From Candidatus Krumholzibacteriia bacterium (lineage in GTDB: Bacteria; Krumholzibacteriota; Krumholzibacteriia; LZORAL124-64-63), in contig JADGDU010000024.1 of assembly GCA_016744705.1 (NCBI GenBank), positions 1 through 64,000 of the forward strand: a DNA stretch of 64,000 bases, given 5' to 3'. Position 1 is the first letter of the stretch; each line of letters begins with the position of its first letter. Below, one piece after another: positions 8,261 through 18,156 of the stretch. The notes under the pieces were generated by a model. It saw only the letters and a list, made by a program, of their open reading frames with translations, was not told the origin of the DNA and ran no database searches. The position numbers and the translations under genes were made by a program.

Positions 8261-9415
8261 TTACTGGACGATCATCTTCATGGCGGAACTGGACTCCACG
8301 TAATAAATGCTAGCCCGGTGATAGCCCTCATATGCTAGGGGCCTCGCCTCGATACGTGACAAAAATACAGACACCAAAGCATTCTCTGCGAACTGGCCCA
8401 GGTCTTCCGGAGTCAGCACAAACTCTCCCGTATTGGGTCTCATCTTCCCCTGAAAAACAAAGGCATCATTGGCACCGTCACCATAGATGGTCAGCCAAAC
8501 CATCTCGGGCCCTGCCCCATCCCAGGTGATGTGGAAAGGCTCCAGGCGGCTGATGGTGGTGCCAGGGTCCGACGGATTGGTCAAAACCAATTCTTCCGTG
8601 AAAAAGTGAATGGAATCATCAAGGGCGGGAATCTCAGCTCCACCGGGAACGCGAAGGTGGTAGGATGATCCAGGCAGAATATCGTGTTGAGTGGAATGGT
8701 AAAAAAAATAGTTTCCCCCGGACCCAAGGTCAAAATCACCCATACGTACGGACCCACCAGTGTCCTCTAAGACCTCGGTCTGGTCAAAATTGGAGAAGGA
8801 GGCGGTAGCCCTTGTGCTCCAGCTCCGACCAGTGTCGGAGCCCAGCTGGCCAAAGCTTGAGGCTAGTGAAATGAAGGCATACACATCCTCAGGATCTCCG
8901 GTACTGGTATCAATATGGGCGGCAAATGTGCCCAGAGTGAACACGGTCGCTCCCAATCCCAAAGGGAAAGAGGTGCCCTGACCATCCACACCTTCCCAGC
9001 CCTCTGATTCACTCCAGTGACTGAGCCTAATCCTTTTGCCCGTCAATTCTCCATAATGCGAATAATCAAATTCCATGGCCAGAGCCATGGGGCCCCCTCC
9101 TTCTGCCACATCCCCTCTGGCGGTAAAAGCAGACCCGAATTGCATAAAACCTGCCGGAGCATCAGGCGGAGAATGCACTAACTCCAAATCAAAAGTAGAG
9201 GGTGAGGAGACAGTGCCCGCAGGCACATAAAGCTGGATGTTATCATCTAGAGCAAGGACGCCACCATCCCCCCCAATAACAGCCGACACGCGGCCTTCGC
9301 CAGAGGGCCGGGTTGGGTCATCGTCGGAACAAGAGGCAATAATCATCATTATGGAAACAAGAAACAAAATACCAGCCAACCGGCTGATGTTGGCCTGTAA
9401 ACTCATATTGAACAT
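8261..9415 (-). CDS. Lipoprotein with ZU5-like domain, 384 aa
   Basis: The N-terminus is a lipoprotein signal (hydrophobic LAGILFLVSIMMIIASC, Cys about residue 29) followed by SDDDPTRP. An acidic stretch directly after the lipid cysteine resembles the Bacteroidota surface-export signal for lipoproteins. Residues about 40-130 (GGDGGVLALDDNIQLYVPAGTV) match the pattern of ZU5-like domains, which use a Pro-Ala/Gly-Gly turn. The remainder is beta-rich with no motif I know. GGGAGA precedes the first ATG. It has its own promoter-like sequence at 9454-9482 in the gap after pstB, so it is probably not simply the last gene of the pst unit, although read-through is possible. Function unknown; predicted outer-membrane or surface lipoprotein. 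Confidence 0.78.
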   Translation of the reverse strand: MFNMSLQANISRLAGILFLVSIMMIIASCSDDDPTRPSGEGRVSAVIGGDGGVLALDDNIQLYVPAGTVSSPSTFDLELVHSPPDAPAGFMQFGSAFTARGDVAEGGGPMALAMEFDYSHYGELTGKRIRLSHWSESEGWEGVDGQGTSFPLGLGATVFTLGTFAAHIDTSTGDPEDVYAFISLASSFGQLGSDTGRSWSTRATASFSNFDQTEVLEDTGGSVRMGDFDLGSGGNYFFYHSTQHDILPGSSYHLRVPGGAEIPALDDSIHFFTEELVLTNPSDPGTTISRLEPFHITWDGAGPEMVWLTIYGDGANDAFVFQGKMRPNTGEFVLTPEDLGQFAENALVSVFLSRIEARPLAYEGYHRASIYYVESSSAMKMIVQ

Positions 9416-9453
9416 AGTCTTCTCCCAAAAACCGCCAATTGGTCGTCATGATG

Positions 9454-9482
9454 AGTATTGGTTAGGGATAGAGCATTGTCAA
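9454..9482 (-). promoter_or_regulatory. Sigma-70-type promoter for the 8261-9415 lipoprotein
   Basis: On the minus strand there is TTGACA (plus 9477-9482), a 17-base spacer and AATACT (plus 9454-9459), leaving about 35 bases of leader before the ATG. It matches all of the -35 and 4 of 6 bases of the -10. Confidence 0.5.
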
Positions 9483-9500
9483 GACCGCCTACATTGTTAA

Positions 9501-10343
9501 TCACCCAAATCGTCCGGTGATATAATCTTCCGTTTCTTTTAGCAACGGGTTGGTGAAAAGTTTGGCCGTGGGTCCATATTCAATGACCTGCCCCAAATAC
9601 ATAAAGGCGGTATAGTCACTGACCCGTGAAGCTTGCTGCATGTTGTGGGTGACGATTAAGACCGTATAGTCGCCCCGTAGCTTCAAAATGAGCTCTTCCA
9701 CCCTGGTGGTGGCGATGGGGTCCAATGCGCTGCAGGGCTCATCCATGAGCAGCACTTCGGGCTCGGCGGCGATGGCCCGGGCAATACACAAACGTTGTTG
9801 CTGCCCGCCACTCATACCCAGGGCGTTTTCATCCAGACGGTCTTTGACTTCGTCCCACAGAGCAGCGCCACGCAGAGCTTTTTCACAGACTTCACGCAAA
9901 ACTGTTTTGTTGCGTTCGCCATTGATTTGCAACGCATAGGTGACGTTGTCTCTTATGCTCATGGGAAACGGATTGGATTTCTGAAAGACCATGCCCATGC
10001 GCCGGCGCAATTCAATGACATCGATATCCCGGCTGTAAACACTGTCTTCTCCCAAATGCATATCACCGGAAATTCGGACCACATCGATGAGATCATTCAT
10101 GCGGTTCACGGATCGCAAAAGGGTACTTTTGCCACAACCGGATGGGCCAATCAGTGCCGTCACTTTGCCACGAGCCAGGGGGATGTTGATGTCGAAGAGT
10201 GCCTGTTTCTCTCCATACCAGAGGTTGAAATTATCAACATCGAGAATGGTCTCTTCATCATGCAGTTCCGGGTGAATTTCCGCTGGCACCACTTCTCCAG
10301 CCGCCACGGCTTCCAGCCGATCTTTATGTTTGAGATTTTCCAT
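9501..10343 (-). CDS. pstB: Phosphate ABC transporter ATP-binding protein PstB, 280 aa
   Basis: This is the cytoplasmic ATPase of the high-affinity phosphate importer. It shows Walker [14 protein letters not shown], the Pst-typical NRMNDL after it, the Q-loop [11 protein letters not shown], signature [11 protein letters not shown], Walker [15 protein letters not shown] and the H-loop VTHNM. The first 30 residues are an extra acidic leader compared with E. coli PstB (257 aa). Its start overlaps the pstA stop by one base (TAATG), indicating translational coupling. It is the last gene of pstSCAB. No phoU follows; phoU instead sits on the other side with phoBR. Confidence 0.97.
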   Translation of the reverse strand: MENLKHKDRLEAVAAGEVVPAEIHPELHDEETILDVDNFNLWYGEKQALFDINIPLARGKVTALIGPSGCGKSTLLRSVNRMNDLIDVVRISGDMHLGEDSVYSRDIDVIELRRRMGMVFQKSNPFPMSIRDNVTYALQINGERNKTVLREVCEKALRGAALWDEVKDRLDENALGMSGGQQQRLCIARAIAAEPEVLLMDEPCSALDPIATTRVEELILKLRGDYTVLIVTHNMQQASRVSDYTAFMYLGQVIEYGPTAKLFTNPLLKETEDYITGRFG

Positions 10344-11845
10344 TAGAATTTTGACCCTTCAAATTTTTTGGCCAAACGCATCCGAAACCAGATGGCTGCC
10401 GAATTGAGAAACAAGACCAGGCTCATCAAAAGCATGGTAGTGGTGAAGACCATGGGTTTGGCCGCCTCGCTATTTTGGCTCTGGAAACCGAGATCAAAGA
10501 TGTGAAATCCCAGGTGCATGAAACTGCGTTCGGGGTGCACAAAAGGAAAAACCAAGTCAAGAGGCAGATCAGGCGCCAATTTCACCGCGCCCACCAGCAT
10601 CAGAGGCGCCACTTCCCCTGCCCCACGCGCCATGGCTAAAATGGCGCCGGTCATGATACCCGGCCAGGCCCGGGGCAGCACCACCCGGTGGATGGTTTGC
10701 CATTTGGTGGCCCCACAGGCAAAACTTCCTTCACGCATGGACGTGGGCACAGCAGCCAATGCTTCTTCTGTGGTGACGATCACCACAGGCAAAGTCAGGA
10801 GAGCCAAAGTCAGGGAGGCCCACATAATACCGCCGGTTCCGAAAGTGGGATTTGGCAACTTGTCGGCAAAGAAAATGGCATCGATGGACCCACCCACAAA
10901 ATAGCTGAAGAACCCCAACCCAAAGACTCCGAAAACAATGCTTGGCACCCCGGCAAGATTATTGATCGCAATGCGCACCAAGCTGATCATCAATCCGCCT
11001 TCGGCATACTCTCGCAAATACAACGCTGCCATCACTCCAAATGGAACCACCATCAGGGTCATAGCCAAAGTCATAACCACGGTGCCGAACAGGGCAGGCC
11101 ATACCCCACCTTCGCTGTTGGCCTCCCTGGGTTCCGCTGTCAGGAACTCCACCCAACGGGAACAATACACTCCCAGTTTTTGCCACCAGTTCAATTGGTT
11201 GGGTGCATAAGCCCGAACGATCTCCGCCAGCGCCAAGTCCTTCACTGTGCCATCGGATGTGCGGATGCGAATAAAATGATCCGATGGGGCCTCTTCGTGC
11301 CGACCTCCGTGATTTTCCTGAAACAGACGCCAAATATTACCCGCTTCGGTGGCCTGAATATCCGGCCCCATGAGGTACGCCACTGGTTCACCGTAAAATC
11401 GCCCCCAGGCCAACCGCTCAAAAACCAAACCCCACCGCGGCAAAGATTCTCCCCCAGCCTTGATTTGAAATTCTTCGATCCAGCGGAAGTGCTCGTTGGT
11501 CAGTTCAAAGTTTCCAGTTCGCACCAGGCGGCGTTGCAAATACCCTTCACCATTTTCCATTTCAACCTGAGCCGCAAATTTGCCCTCGTTATCTAACCCA
11601 TCCAGCATGGATGGATCAGGCTGGAAAGAATCATGGCGCGTTACTTCCCCCATCACAATGCCACCCACGGTGGTTTCAATTTGCACCAGGGGAGCAGGCC
11701 AAAATGTCGTCAGTCCATTATAGAAGACCAACCCCACCAGTCCCACCACCATCAAAAGGGCGATCACCAATCCCGCACTGGAGAGCCAAACCATGGGTTC
11801 CCCCCTGGCCAGCATTGAAGAAGCAGTTTTTGAAGGCTTTCTCAT
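10343..11845 (-). CDS. pstA: Phosphate ABC transporter permease PstA, long form, 500 aa
   Basis: This is the inner-membrane permease subunit. The C-terminal 260 residues carry the PstA permease core ([20 protein letters not shown], then the EAA-like loop [22 protein letters not shown], and [14 protein letters not shown]). Between the first membrane segment (about 20-45) and this core lies an extra soluble stretch of roughly 190 residues, which makes the protein about 200 residues longer than E. coli PstA. Long PstA/PstC pairs of this kind are known from other marine bacteria, so this is not a mis-joined frame. It overlaps pstC by four bases (ATGA) and pstB by one. Confidence 0.95.
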   Translation of the reverse strand: MRKPSKTASSMLARGEPMVWLSSAGLVIALLMVVGLVGLVFYNGLTTFWPAPLVQIETTVGGIVMGEVTRHDSFQPDPSMLDGLDNEGKFAAQVEMENGEGYLQRRLVRTGNFELTNEHFRWIEEFQIKAGGESLPRWGLVFERLAWGRFYGEPVAYLMGPDIQATEAGNIWRLFQENHGGRHEEAPSDHFIRIRTSDGTVKDLALAEIVRAYAPNQLNWWQKLGVYCSRWVEFLTAEPREANSEGGVWPALFGTVVMTLAMTLMVVPFGVMAALYLREYAEGGLMISLVRIAINNLAGVPSIVFGVFGLGFFSYFVGGSIDAIFFADKLPNPTFGTGGIMWASLTLALLTLPVVIVTTEEALAAVPTSMREGSFACGATKWQTIHRVVLPRAWPGIMTGAILAMARGAGEVAPLMLVGAVKLAPDLPLDLVFPFVHPERSFMHLGFHIFDLGFQSQNSEAAKPMVFTTTMLLMSLVLFLNSAAIWFRMRLAKKFEGSKF

Positions 11846-14442
11846 AGACGGCTCGACTTTCGGCGAAAATGCAGACGCACCAATTCGGCCACAGTGTTGA
11901 GGATGAAGGTCATCACGAAAAGTGTTAGAGCGGCCAGGAAAAGTGTTCTGTAGTGGGTGCTATGCTGCACCGCTTCCGGCAATTCCACCGCCAAATTTGC
12001 CGACAATGTGCGGAACCCATTAAACACATTCATTTCCATAATGGGCGTATTGCCAGCGGCCATCAAAACGATCATGGTCTCACCCACGGCCCGGCCAAGT
12101 CCAATCATACCGGCGGAAAAAATCCCACTGGTCGCAGGGGGCATCACCACCTTGAAAGCCGTTTGCCAAACGGTGGCTCCGGCCCCCAAACTGGCTGCGC
12201 GCAAGTGATCCGGCACCGCAGACAGGGCGTCTTCAGCAATGCTGTAGATGATGGGAATGACCGCAAAGCCCATGGCAAAACCCACGATCAGGGCATTGCG
12301 CTGCACATAAGTTCCCACGATGCCACCCCGGGGATCCCATCCTGAAGATGAGAGCATCCAGGCCAGGAACCAGGACAGCCCCACCGTAAGAGCCGACACG
12401 ACAATGAATCGAGCAAGGTCTAACAATCCCAAAGAAGTGGACGACCAACCCAACCCCCGGGCGCGTAGAATTCCTTCGCCATAATTGATGCTCAACCAGC
12501 CCACCAAGAGACTGCAGGCAGGAAGAAGCAGCAGAAACCAACCGGGAGTTCCGCTGCCAACCCGGCCCTCAAGCCAAGCCCGCACATCACCATGGAAAAT
12601 CAGGTTTTCAAGGATTGGCCCCATCTGCCAGGCTACAGCAGCTCCAATTACCAGAACCAACAGCACCGCCAGCGGCCTGAGCGGCTCCAAACGCGGGGCC
12701 CACAACCGAGGCAGCAATTGCCAGAAGTGCGATCCTATGAGGATGAAAAAGGGTGTCAGGAAAAGCACTGCCAAGGTTTGAGGCACCACCCGCTCAATCA
12801 TGGGAGCGATCACCAGGGCGGCCAGGAACCCCAGCACCACACTGGGCAAACTGGCCATAATTTCAATGACCGGTTTTACCTTGGAACGGGTTTTCTTATG
12901 CAGGAATTCACTGGTGTAGAGAGCGGCCAACAAGGCCAAGGGCAATCCCAAGAGCATCGAATAAAAAGTCGCCTTGAGGGTTCCGAAGACCAGAGGAATC
13001 AGGCTGAGCTTGTGCTCAAAAGTATCGGACGCTGAGGAGGACTGCCACACATAGGATGGTTCATCGTATCCCTCATACCAGATGGGCCGCACCAAAGCCC
13101 CCAAGCTGATATCCGCGTGGGTGGCATCCAACTTCCAGATGCTAAATTCATTGTGGGATACCCCCACTAGCAGATCTTCCCGGGGAGCGATGCTAAGGTT
13201 CATGATGGGACCTTCCGCCATCCTGGCCTCGGCAATGAAGCGCTTGCTGGTCACATGCATCAAGGCGATGGTGCCATCAGCGTAACCTACGGCCAGAGTC
13301 CGGCTGCGCCCAGAAGCCGCCAGAGCTGAGACCGGAGAAGCATGATGAGTGAGATTGTGAACCGGCGCCATGATGGGGCTGTCGAATCCCTGTTTGCGCA
13401 CAGGCATCCAAACCATAAGGCCGCCTTGATCATCCCCTACCACCAACGAAACCTGACCTGCCAGAAAATCCAAACTGGTGATGCGGGCAATTTCTGGAGC
13501 CAACAAATCCTGGTGATACACCATTTCGAATTGCCCATCCTGGTCCCGGCGCAACATGGTGCTCATACCATCTTCATGCACCATCAGGAGCATATCTCCC
13601 GCATCATTAATAGCCAGATGTGCTGGCAGAGCTTCGGGGTCAATACCCCATTCCGAAGCGGCAAAATCATGGCCTCGGCTTTTACTGCGTAACTTTCCCG
13701 TCAGAAGGTTTTTCTTCCAGGTGATGCTGCGATCATGCACTCCTCCCAGACTATCGAGAGCCACCACCACCAAGCCATTGGTCGTGGCCACTACCGCCAA
13801 ATTAGCCACCGCCGATTCGCTCAACACCACCGGTTCATCTAGTTGCAAACTGAAAAAGGAAAACCTGAATTGACCTTCATTGGTTTTTTCCACCAACCCC
13901 TGACCATGGGCCAGCTTTTGCCCGGGAACTAAATGTTCCATCTCCGCAGTCAGGTCATCCCCATCCAAATATTCCACTTCAAATTCCGTGGTGGCCGTGA
14001 TCATCACCCCACTTGCAAAGCCAAAAACCAACCGACGACCCTGATCAGCCACCGCCCAGGCCGTGGGTGGCCCATCAGACCAAACCTTCAGGCTTTCCAG
14101 GAGCAGGCCCTTTTCCAAATCCCGAACCTGGACAATACCGTCGGAATGCAAGCTCCACACGAGGGACCCATAATTATTCACACCCTGATATAGCACCCGC
14201 TGGGTGGAAGAGGCTGACTCGCGAGAGTCCACCTCCTCCAATCCAGTTGGGGCAAAGAGCGGCAATACAACCCAGACCAGAAAGAGCCCCACCAGAGAAA
14301 CAGCAACGATGCTGCCAATTCCACTGAGAGTGATCACGCGCCTGGCGAAATCATCAACCCACATGACCGACCGGCGGGGTTTACGGGAAAACACCTGACC
14401 CGTGAAGCTGGATGGCCGGTTGTTATCTTTTGAAGAACGCAT
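11842..14442 (-). CDS. pstC: Phosphate ABC transporter permease PstC with inserted WD40-like beta-propeller, 866 aa
   Basis: The permease core is at the C-terminus (about residues 475-860), with segments such as GTLKATFYSMLLGLPLALLA, a loop HLRAASLGAGATVWQTAFKV and RAVGETMIVLMAAGN. The first membrane segment is at about 36-58. Between them lie roughly 400 residues with repeated beta-propeller blades (for example SPVSALAASGRSRTLAVGYA followed by DGTIALMHV, and PREDLLVGVSHNEFSIWKL). E. coli PstC is 319 residues, so this protein is more than twice that length. The domain should be periplasmic if the first segment is a simple anchor; its role is unknown (a substrate-binding-protein dock or signal platform is an inference). 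Its ATG is two bases after the pstS stop. Confidence 0.93.
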   Translation of the reverse strand: MRSSKDNNRPSSFTGQVFSRKPRRSVMWVDDFARRVITLSGIGSIVAVSLVGLFLVWVVLPLFAPTGLEEVDSRESASSTQRVLYQGVNNYGSLVWSLHSDGIVQVRDLEKGLLLESLKVWSDGPPTAWAVADQGRRLVFGFASGVMITATTEFEVEYLDGDDLTAEMEHLVPGQKLAHGQGLVEKTNEGQFRFSFFSLQLDEPVVLSESAVANLAVVATTNGLVVVALDSLGGVHDRSITWKKNLLTGKLRSKSRGHDFAASEWGIDPEALPAHLAINDAGDMLLMVHEDGMSTMLRRDQDGQFEMVYHQDLLAPEIARITSLDFLAGQVSLVVGDDQGGLMVWMPVRKQGFDSPIMAPVHNLTHHASPVSALAASGRSRTLAVGYADGTIALMHVTSKRFIAEARMAEGPIMNLSIAPREDLLVGVSHNEFSIWKLDATHADISLGALVRPIWYEGYDEPSYVWQSSSASDTFEHKLSLIPLVFGTLKATFYSMLLGLPLALLAALYTSEFLHKKTRSKVKPVIEIMASLPSVVLGFLAALVIAPMIERVVPQTLAVLFLTPFFILIGSHFWQLLPRLWAPRLEPLRPLAVLLVLVIGAAVAWQMGPILENLIFHGDVRAWLEGRVGSGTPGWFLLLLPACSLLVGWLSINYGEGILRARGLGWSSTSLGLLDLARFIVVSALTVGLSWFLAWMLSSSGWDPRGGIVGTYVQRNALIVGFAMGFAVIPIIYSIAEDALSAVPDHLRAASLGAGATVWQTAFKVVMPPATSGIFSAGMIGLGRAVGETMIVLMAAGNTPIMEMNVFNGFRTLSANLAVELPEAVQHSTHYRTLFLAALTLFVMTFILNTVAELVRLHFRRKSSRL

Positions 14443-14444
14443 TC

Positions 14445-15437
14445 TTAAAATTTCGCCTTGATGCCAACGGCTTCCAATTCCTCACGAGCCACACCAGCCG
14501 GTACTGGAAAATATCCATCCTTGACCACCACTTCCTGTCCCTGCCGGCTGAAGATGAATTTCACAAATTCAGCCCGCAGGTCATCCAGCTGGCTGCCGGG
14601 TTTGTAATTCACCGTCAAGTAGAGGAAACGGGCCAGAGGATAGTCACCGGTATAAGCATTCTCGGGAGTGGCAGGAATCATTTCAGGATTTGAGCCAGTC
14701 TCAGTACTGAGAGGCACAGCGCGCACATCGCTGGTCATGTAACCGATACCCGAATAGCCAATGCCATATTTATCACTGGCTATGGACTGGACCACGGAGC
14801 TGCTCCCTGGTTGCTCGTTGACGTTATTTTTGTAATCACCCTTGAACAGAGCGTGCTTTTTGAAATACCCATATGTTCCGGATGCGGAATTGCGGCCATA
14901 CATACTGATGGGACGATCAGCCCATTCGCCCTTCAGGCCCACATCACCCCAGGTCAGAACATCTTTCCCATAACCGCCCTTGCGGGTTTTACTAAAGATG
15001 GCGTCCACCTGTTGCAAAGTTAGACCCTGGATGGGGTTATCCTTGTGCACATACACGGCCAACATGTCAATGCTGGTGCGCAATTGCACCGGCTGGTAAC
15101 CGAATTTCTTTTCGAATTCGTCAATTTCCTTGCCCTTCATAGCGCGGCTCATGGGGCCAAAATTACTGGTACCGGCAATCAAAGCCGGTGGGGCTGTGCT
15201 GGACCCCTTGCCTTCAATTTCCACTTTCACACCGGTATAGAATTTGCGAAATCCTTCGGCCCACAATGCCATCTCATTATTCATGGTATCAGAACCGATG
15301 CTTTTGATGCTGCCCGACACTTGGCCATTGGCTTGGTAGTCTGGCAGTTGGGAATCCACCGCAGCCATGGCCACGCCAGCCAAAATCACAGAGGCCAGCA
15401 AGGCCACTGACAAAGTATTGAGATTCATAATTTTCAT
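14445..15437 (-). CDS. pstS: Phosphate-binding protein PstS, 330 aa
   Basis: This is the periplasmic phosphate receptor of the Pst importer. The start is the ATG for MKIMNLNTL, with AAGGA eight bases upstream; the longer frame to 15590 has no RBS and would spoil the signal peptide, which ends at VAMA. Phosphate-binding signatures are visible: IKSIGSDTMNNEM near the N-terminus, EGKGSSTAPPAL and SRAMKGKEID in the middle, and YGRNSASGTYGYFK for the anion loop. The C-terminus is complete (EAVGIKAKF). It heads the pstSCAB unit and lies next to the Pho-box array. Expression is expected to rise on phosphate starvation. Confidence 0.96.
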   Translation of the reverse strand: MKIMNLNTLSVALLASVILAGVAMAAVDSQLPDYQANGQVSGSIKSIGSDTMNNEMALWAEGFRKFYTGVKVEIEGKGSSTAPPALIAGTSNFGPMSRAMKGKEIDEFEKKFGYQPVQLRTSIDMLAVYVHKDNPIQGLTLQQVDAIFSKTRKGGYGKDVLTWGDVGLKGEWADRPISMYGRNSASGTYGYFKKHALFKGDYKNNVNEQPGSSSVVQSIASDKYGIGYSGIGYMTSDVRAVPLSTETGSNPEMIPATPENAYTGDYPLARFLYLTVNYKPGSQLDDLRAEFVKFIFSRQGQEVVVKDGYFPVPAGVAREELEAVGIKAKF

Positions 15438-15515
15438 TTCAGCCATCCTTGAATGGGGAGTTTCTACCATCCGGAAATACTCCCGGATTGTTCGATGGCC
15501 CACACGGTAGCTGCG

Positions 15516-15557
15516 CTTTGTAAAGACGAGACAAGGGCTTTGTAAAAAGAACGTAAA
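15516..15557. promoter_or_regulatory. Pho-box array, four 11-bp phased units
   Basis: Read on the minus strand, four successive 11-base units are TTTACGTTCTT, TTTACAAAGCC, CTTGTCTCGTC and TTTACAAAGCG. Three share TTTAC at exact 11-bp phase, the spacing of PhoB binding sites. On the plus strand they read as CTTTGTAAA (15516-15524 and 15538-15546) and GAACGTAAA (15549-15557). The array lies about 80 bases before pstS and 150 before phoB, so PhoB could control both directions. Confidence 0.75.
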
Positions 15558-15703
15558 TACGAAACTTCCCCCCTCTTTAGAACCAACCACCCCGGAACCG
15601 GTGAAATTTGCCTTTACACAATCCTAACTTGCGTAAAGCATGAAACAGACCGACCGTCTCACACAAAGAGCGCTGGTTTTGGGACTCATTAATGAGGTGC
15701 ATC

Positions 15704-16390
15704 ATGGCTGGAGAAAACATCCTGATCGTTGAAGACGAAGAAGATATCGCCGAATTGCTGGAATACAATCTGACCAGGCAGGGCTATGACCCGGAAGCAG
15801 TGGATTCCGGTGAGGAGGGTCTCAGAGTTTGCCGTGAGACCATGCCCGACCTCCTAATTCTGGATTTGATGCTCCCCAAGCTTTCCGGTCTGGAAGTGTG
15901 TCGCCAATTAAAAGCCGACCCCACCACAGCCGGCGTTCCCATTATCATGCTCACGGCCAAAGGGGAAGAAGAGGATATCATTGCCGGCTTTGAGGCGGGG
16001 GCAGATGACTATGTCACCAAGCCCTTCCGGCCCAAAGTTCTCCTGGCCCGAGTCAAAGCCCTGTTGCGCCGGGGATCGCCCAGCCGCAAGAAACATGATG
16101 ATGAAATGGAATTCGAATCCATCCGGATCCACTTGGGACGGCACGAAGTTTTCTCAGACGGTCACAAAGTGGAATTGACCCATACTGAGTTCCGGATTTT
16201 GCAATTTCTGGCATCCCGCCCAGGGTGGGTTTTCACCCGCAGGCAAATCGTCAAATCAGTCCATGGTGAAGATTATCCAGTCACCAGCCGCTCGGTGGAT
16301 GTGCAGGTGGCTGCCCTCAGGCGTAAAATGGGAATTTCGGGAGAGCACATCAAAACAGTCCGCGGTGTCGGCTACAAAATGGGTGACTAA
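15704..16390 (+). CDS. phoB: Phosphate regulon response regulator PhoB, 228 aa
   Basis: This is an OmpR/PhoB-type DNA-binding regulator. The receiver domain shows IVEDEEDIAELLEYNL (acidic pair), phospho-acceptor Asp in LLILDLMLPKLSG, MLTAKGEE and the YVTKPF lysine. The winged-helix domain has LTHTEFRILQFL, VFTRRQIVKSV, SRSVDVQVAALRRKM and ends in VRGVGYKMGD. The start at MAGENILIVED is preferred because GAGG lies six bases upstream; an ATG four codons earlier overlaps that RBS. PhoR follows with no gap (TAA then ATG). Confidence 0.96.
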   Translation: MAGENILIVEDEEDIAELLEYNLTRQGYDPEAVDSGEEGLRVCRETMPDLLILDLMLPKLSGLEVCRQLKADPTTAGVPIIMLTAKGEEEDIIAGFEAGADDYVTKPFRPKVLLARVKALLRRGSPSRKKHDDEMEFESIRIHLGRHEVFSDGHKVELTHTEFRILQFLASRPGWVFTRRQIVKSVHGEDYPVTSRSVDVQVAALRRKMGISGEHIKTVRGVGYKMGD

Positions 16391-18154
16391 ATGAGACGCA
16401 TTGGGCTTTTATGGCAATTTTATCCCCCACTGTTGACCATTCTGGTGGTCAGCATTGTATTGGTCACTGGTTTTTCAGGCCGTGCCTTCCGCTCCTTTAT
16501 GGTGGGCCACACCACCAACAACCTGGAATCTTTCGCCAAAGCCATGGCTCCGGATATTTCTGAACGAATACTTGTTGAGGATTTTGCTGGAGTGCAGAGC
16601 ATCTGCCGCAGATTGGGCAAGGACAGTGGCTATCGCCTGACAGTGGTCTTAAACCAGGGCCAGGTTATTGGCGATTCCGATGAAGACCCCGCGTTGATGG
16701 AAAACCACGCTGACCGTCCGGAAATATATTCAGCCATCAATGGCCATACGGGCAGCAGCCAGCGCTATAGTTCAACTCTCGGACACCAGAGGCTGTACGT
16801 GGCCGTGCCTGGAAGCAGTTTCTTTATCGTCCGGACCTCCATCTCCTTGGAAGATCTTGGCGAAATCATGAACCAACTCTACATGGAGATCTTTTTAGTA
16901 AGCTTGGCATTGGTCCTCCTGGCCGGTGTGGTCGGTTTTCTCCTCGCTCGGAAGTTGAGCCTCTCTCTCAAACTTCTACAAAACGGAGCGGAAGCTTTCG
17001 CCCAGGGAAATCTGGACAACCCCATCAAAGTTGATGACAGCCTGGAAATCAACGCCGTGGCCACCAGTATGAACCACATGGCCACCCAATTGGCGGACCG
17101 CATCCACAAAGCGGAAAGCCAGCGCAACGAACTGGAATCTGTGTTGGCCAGTATGAATGAAGGCATTCTTGCTGTTGACCTGGATCAAAACATCTTCCGT
17201 CTGAACCGCATGGCTGCCCAATTCCTGGATCAGGATATCGGCTATGCTCTGGGCCGAAGCATCCAGGAAATTGGTAGACACCCAGAGCTGACACGCCTGA
17301 CGGAAAAGATTCTGGCTGGCCAAACCAGCTCCGAAAGAGACCTCCGACTGGGAGGAAGAAATGGCACCCTACTCCAAGTCCAGGCCAGCAGTCTGGTGGA
17401 TTTGGAAGGCCAGAGATTTGGTGCTCTGCTGGTGATGAGTGATATGACCGAACTCCGAAGACTGGAAACCATGCGCCGGGATTTTGTAGCCAATGTTTCC
17501 CATGAGCTGAAAACCCCGGTCACCTCTATCAAGGGTTTTGTGGAGACTCTCATGGAGGAGCCTCCTGATGATCCCAAGGAGGCTGAACGCTTCCTGGGTA
17601 TCATCAACCGGCAAACCGACCGGCTGGAAAACATCATCAGTGACCTGCTCGCCCTCTCCCGACTGGAAGAGGAGAACAGGACAGGCAACCTGGAGATGAT
17701 GGAACTGTCCCTTAGACAATTGCTGGACCGGTTTGTTAGTGATCTGGCCTCCCGTAATCCCCAGGCGGCCCATCGCCTGCACGTTTCCTGCAGCGAAGAG
17801 CTGCGCCCTAAAATCAACGCTCCTCTTATGGAGCAGGCCATCAGCAACCTTATTGACAATGCATTGATTTATAGCCCGGAAGAGGCTCCCGTTCATATCT
17901 CCTGCCTCCAGGACGAAAGTGGATTTACTCTCAGTGTCTCGGATAAGGGCCCTGGCATAGGGGCCGAGCACTTGCCCCGCTTGTTCGAAAGGTTCTACCG
18001 CATCGACAAGGCGCGCAGCCGCCGTATGGGTGGCACCGGTTTAGGCCTGGCCATTGTAAAACACATCACTCAGATCCACGGTGGCGAAGCCATGGTTGAA
18101 AGCATACCTGGAATAGGTTCCACATTTACGTTGAAACTGCCTTTGGAGGGCTAA
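16391..18154 (+). CDS. phoR: Phosphate regulon sensor kinase PhoR, 587 aa
   Basis: This is a membrane histidine kinase. Membrane segments at about 12-32 and 164-186 enclose a periplasmic domain of about 130 residues, larger than in E. coli PhoR, which has almost none. A HAMP segment follows, then a PAS domain (about 245-345, ESVLASMNEGILAVDLDQ), HisKA with FVANVSHELKTPVTSI (His about 370), and HATPase with NLIDNALIYSP (about 486), DKGPGIG and GGTGLGLAIVKH. It phosphorylates PhoB under phosphate limitation and is normally held inactive by Pst-PhoU. It lies in a tight operon, with two bases to phoU. Confidence 0.95.
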   Translation: MRRIGLLWQFYPPLLTILVVSIVLVTGFSGRAFRSFMVGHTTNNLESFAKAMAPDISERILVEDFAGVQSICRRLGKDSGYRLTVVLNQGQVIGDSDEDPALMENHADRPEIYSAINGHTGSSQRYSSTLGHQRLYVAVPGSSFFIVRTSISLEDLGEIMNQLYMEIFLVSLALVLLAGVVGFLLARKLSLSLKLLQNGAEAFAQGNLDNPIKVDDSLEINAVATSMNHMATQLADRIHKAESQRNELESVLASMNEGILAVDLDQNIFRLNRMAAQFLDQDIGYALGRSIQEIGRHPELTRLTEKILAGQTSSERDLRLGGRNGTLLQVQASSLVDLEGQRFGALLVMSDMTELRRLETMRRDFVANVSHELKTPVTSIKGFVETLMEEPPDDPKEAERFLGIINRQTDRLENIISDLLALSRLEEENRTGNLEMMELSLRQLLDRFVSDLASRNPQAAHRLHVSCSEELRPKINAPLMEQAISNLIDNALIYSPEEAPVHISCLQDESGFTLSVSDKGPGIGAEHLPRLFERFYRIDKARSRRMGGTGLGLAIVKHITQIHGGEAMVESIPGIGSTFTLKLPLEG

Positions 18155-18156
18155 CC

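Noticed and set aside
10688..11596. 302-aa plus-strand ORF across pstA.
   Set aside because: Shadow of the pstA coding strand; His/Gln-rich, without a domain.
15611..15637. Inverted repeat CTTTAC...GTAAAG upstream of phoB as a second Pho box.
   Set aside because: It is an inverted, not direct, repeat and has no 11-bp phase, so it does not fit PhoB binding.
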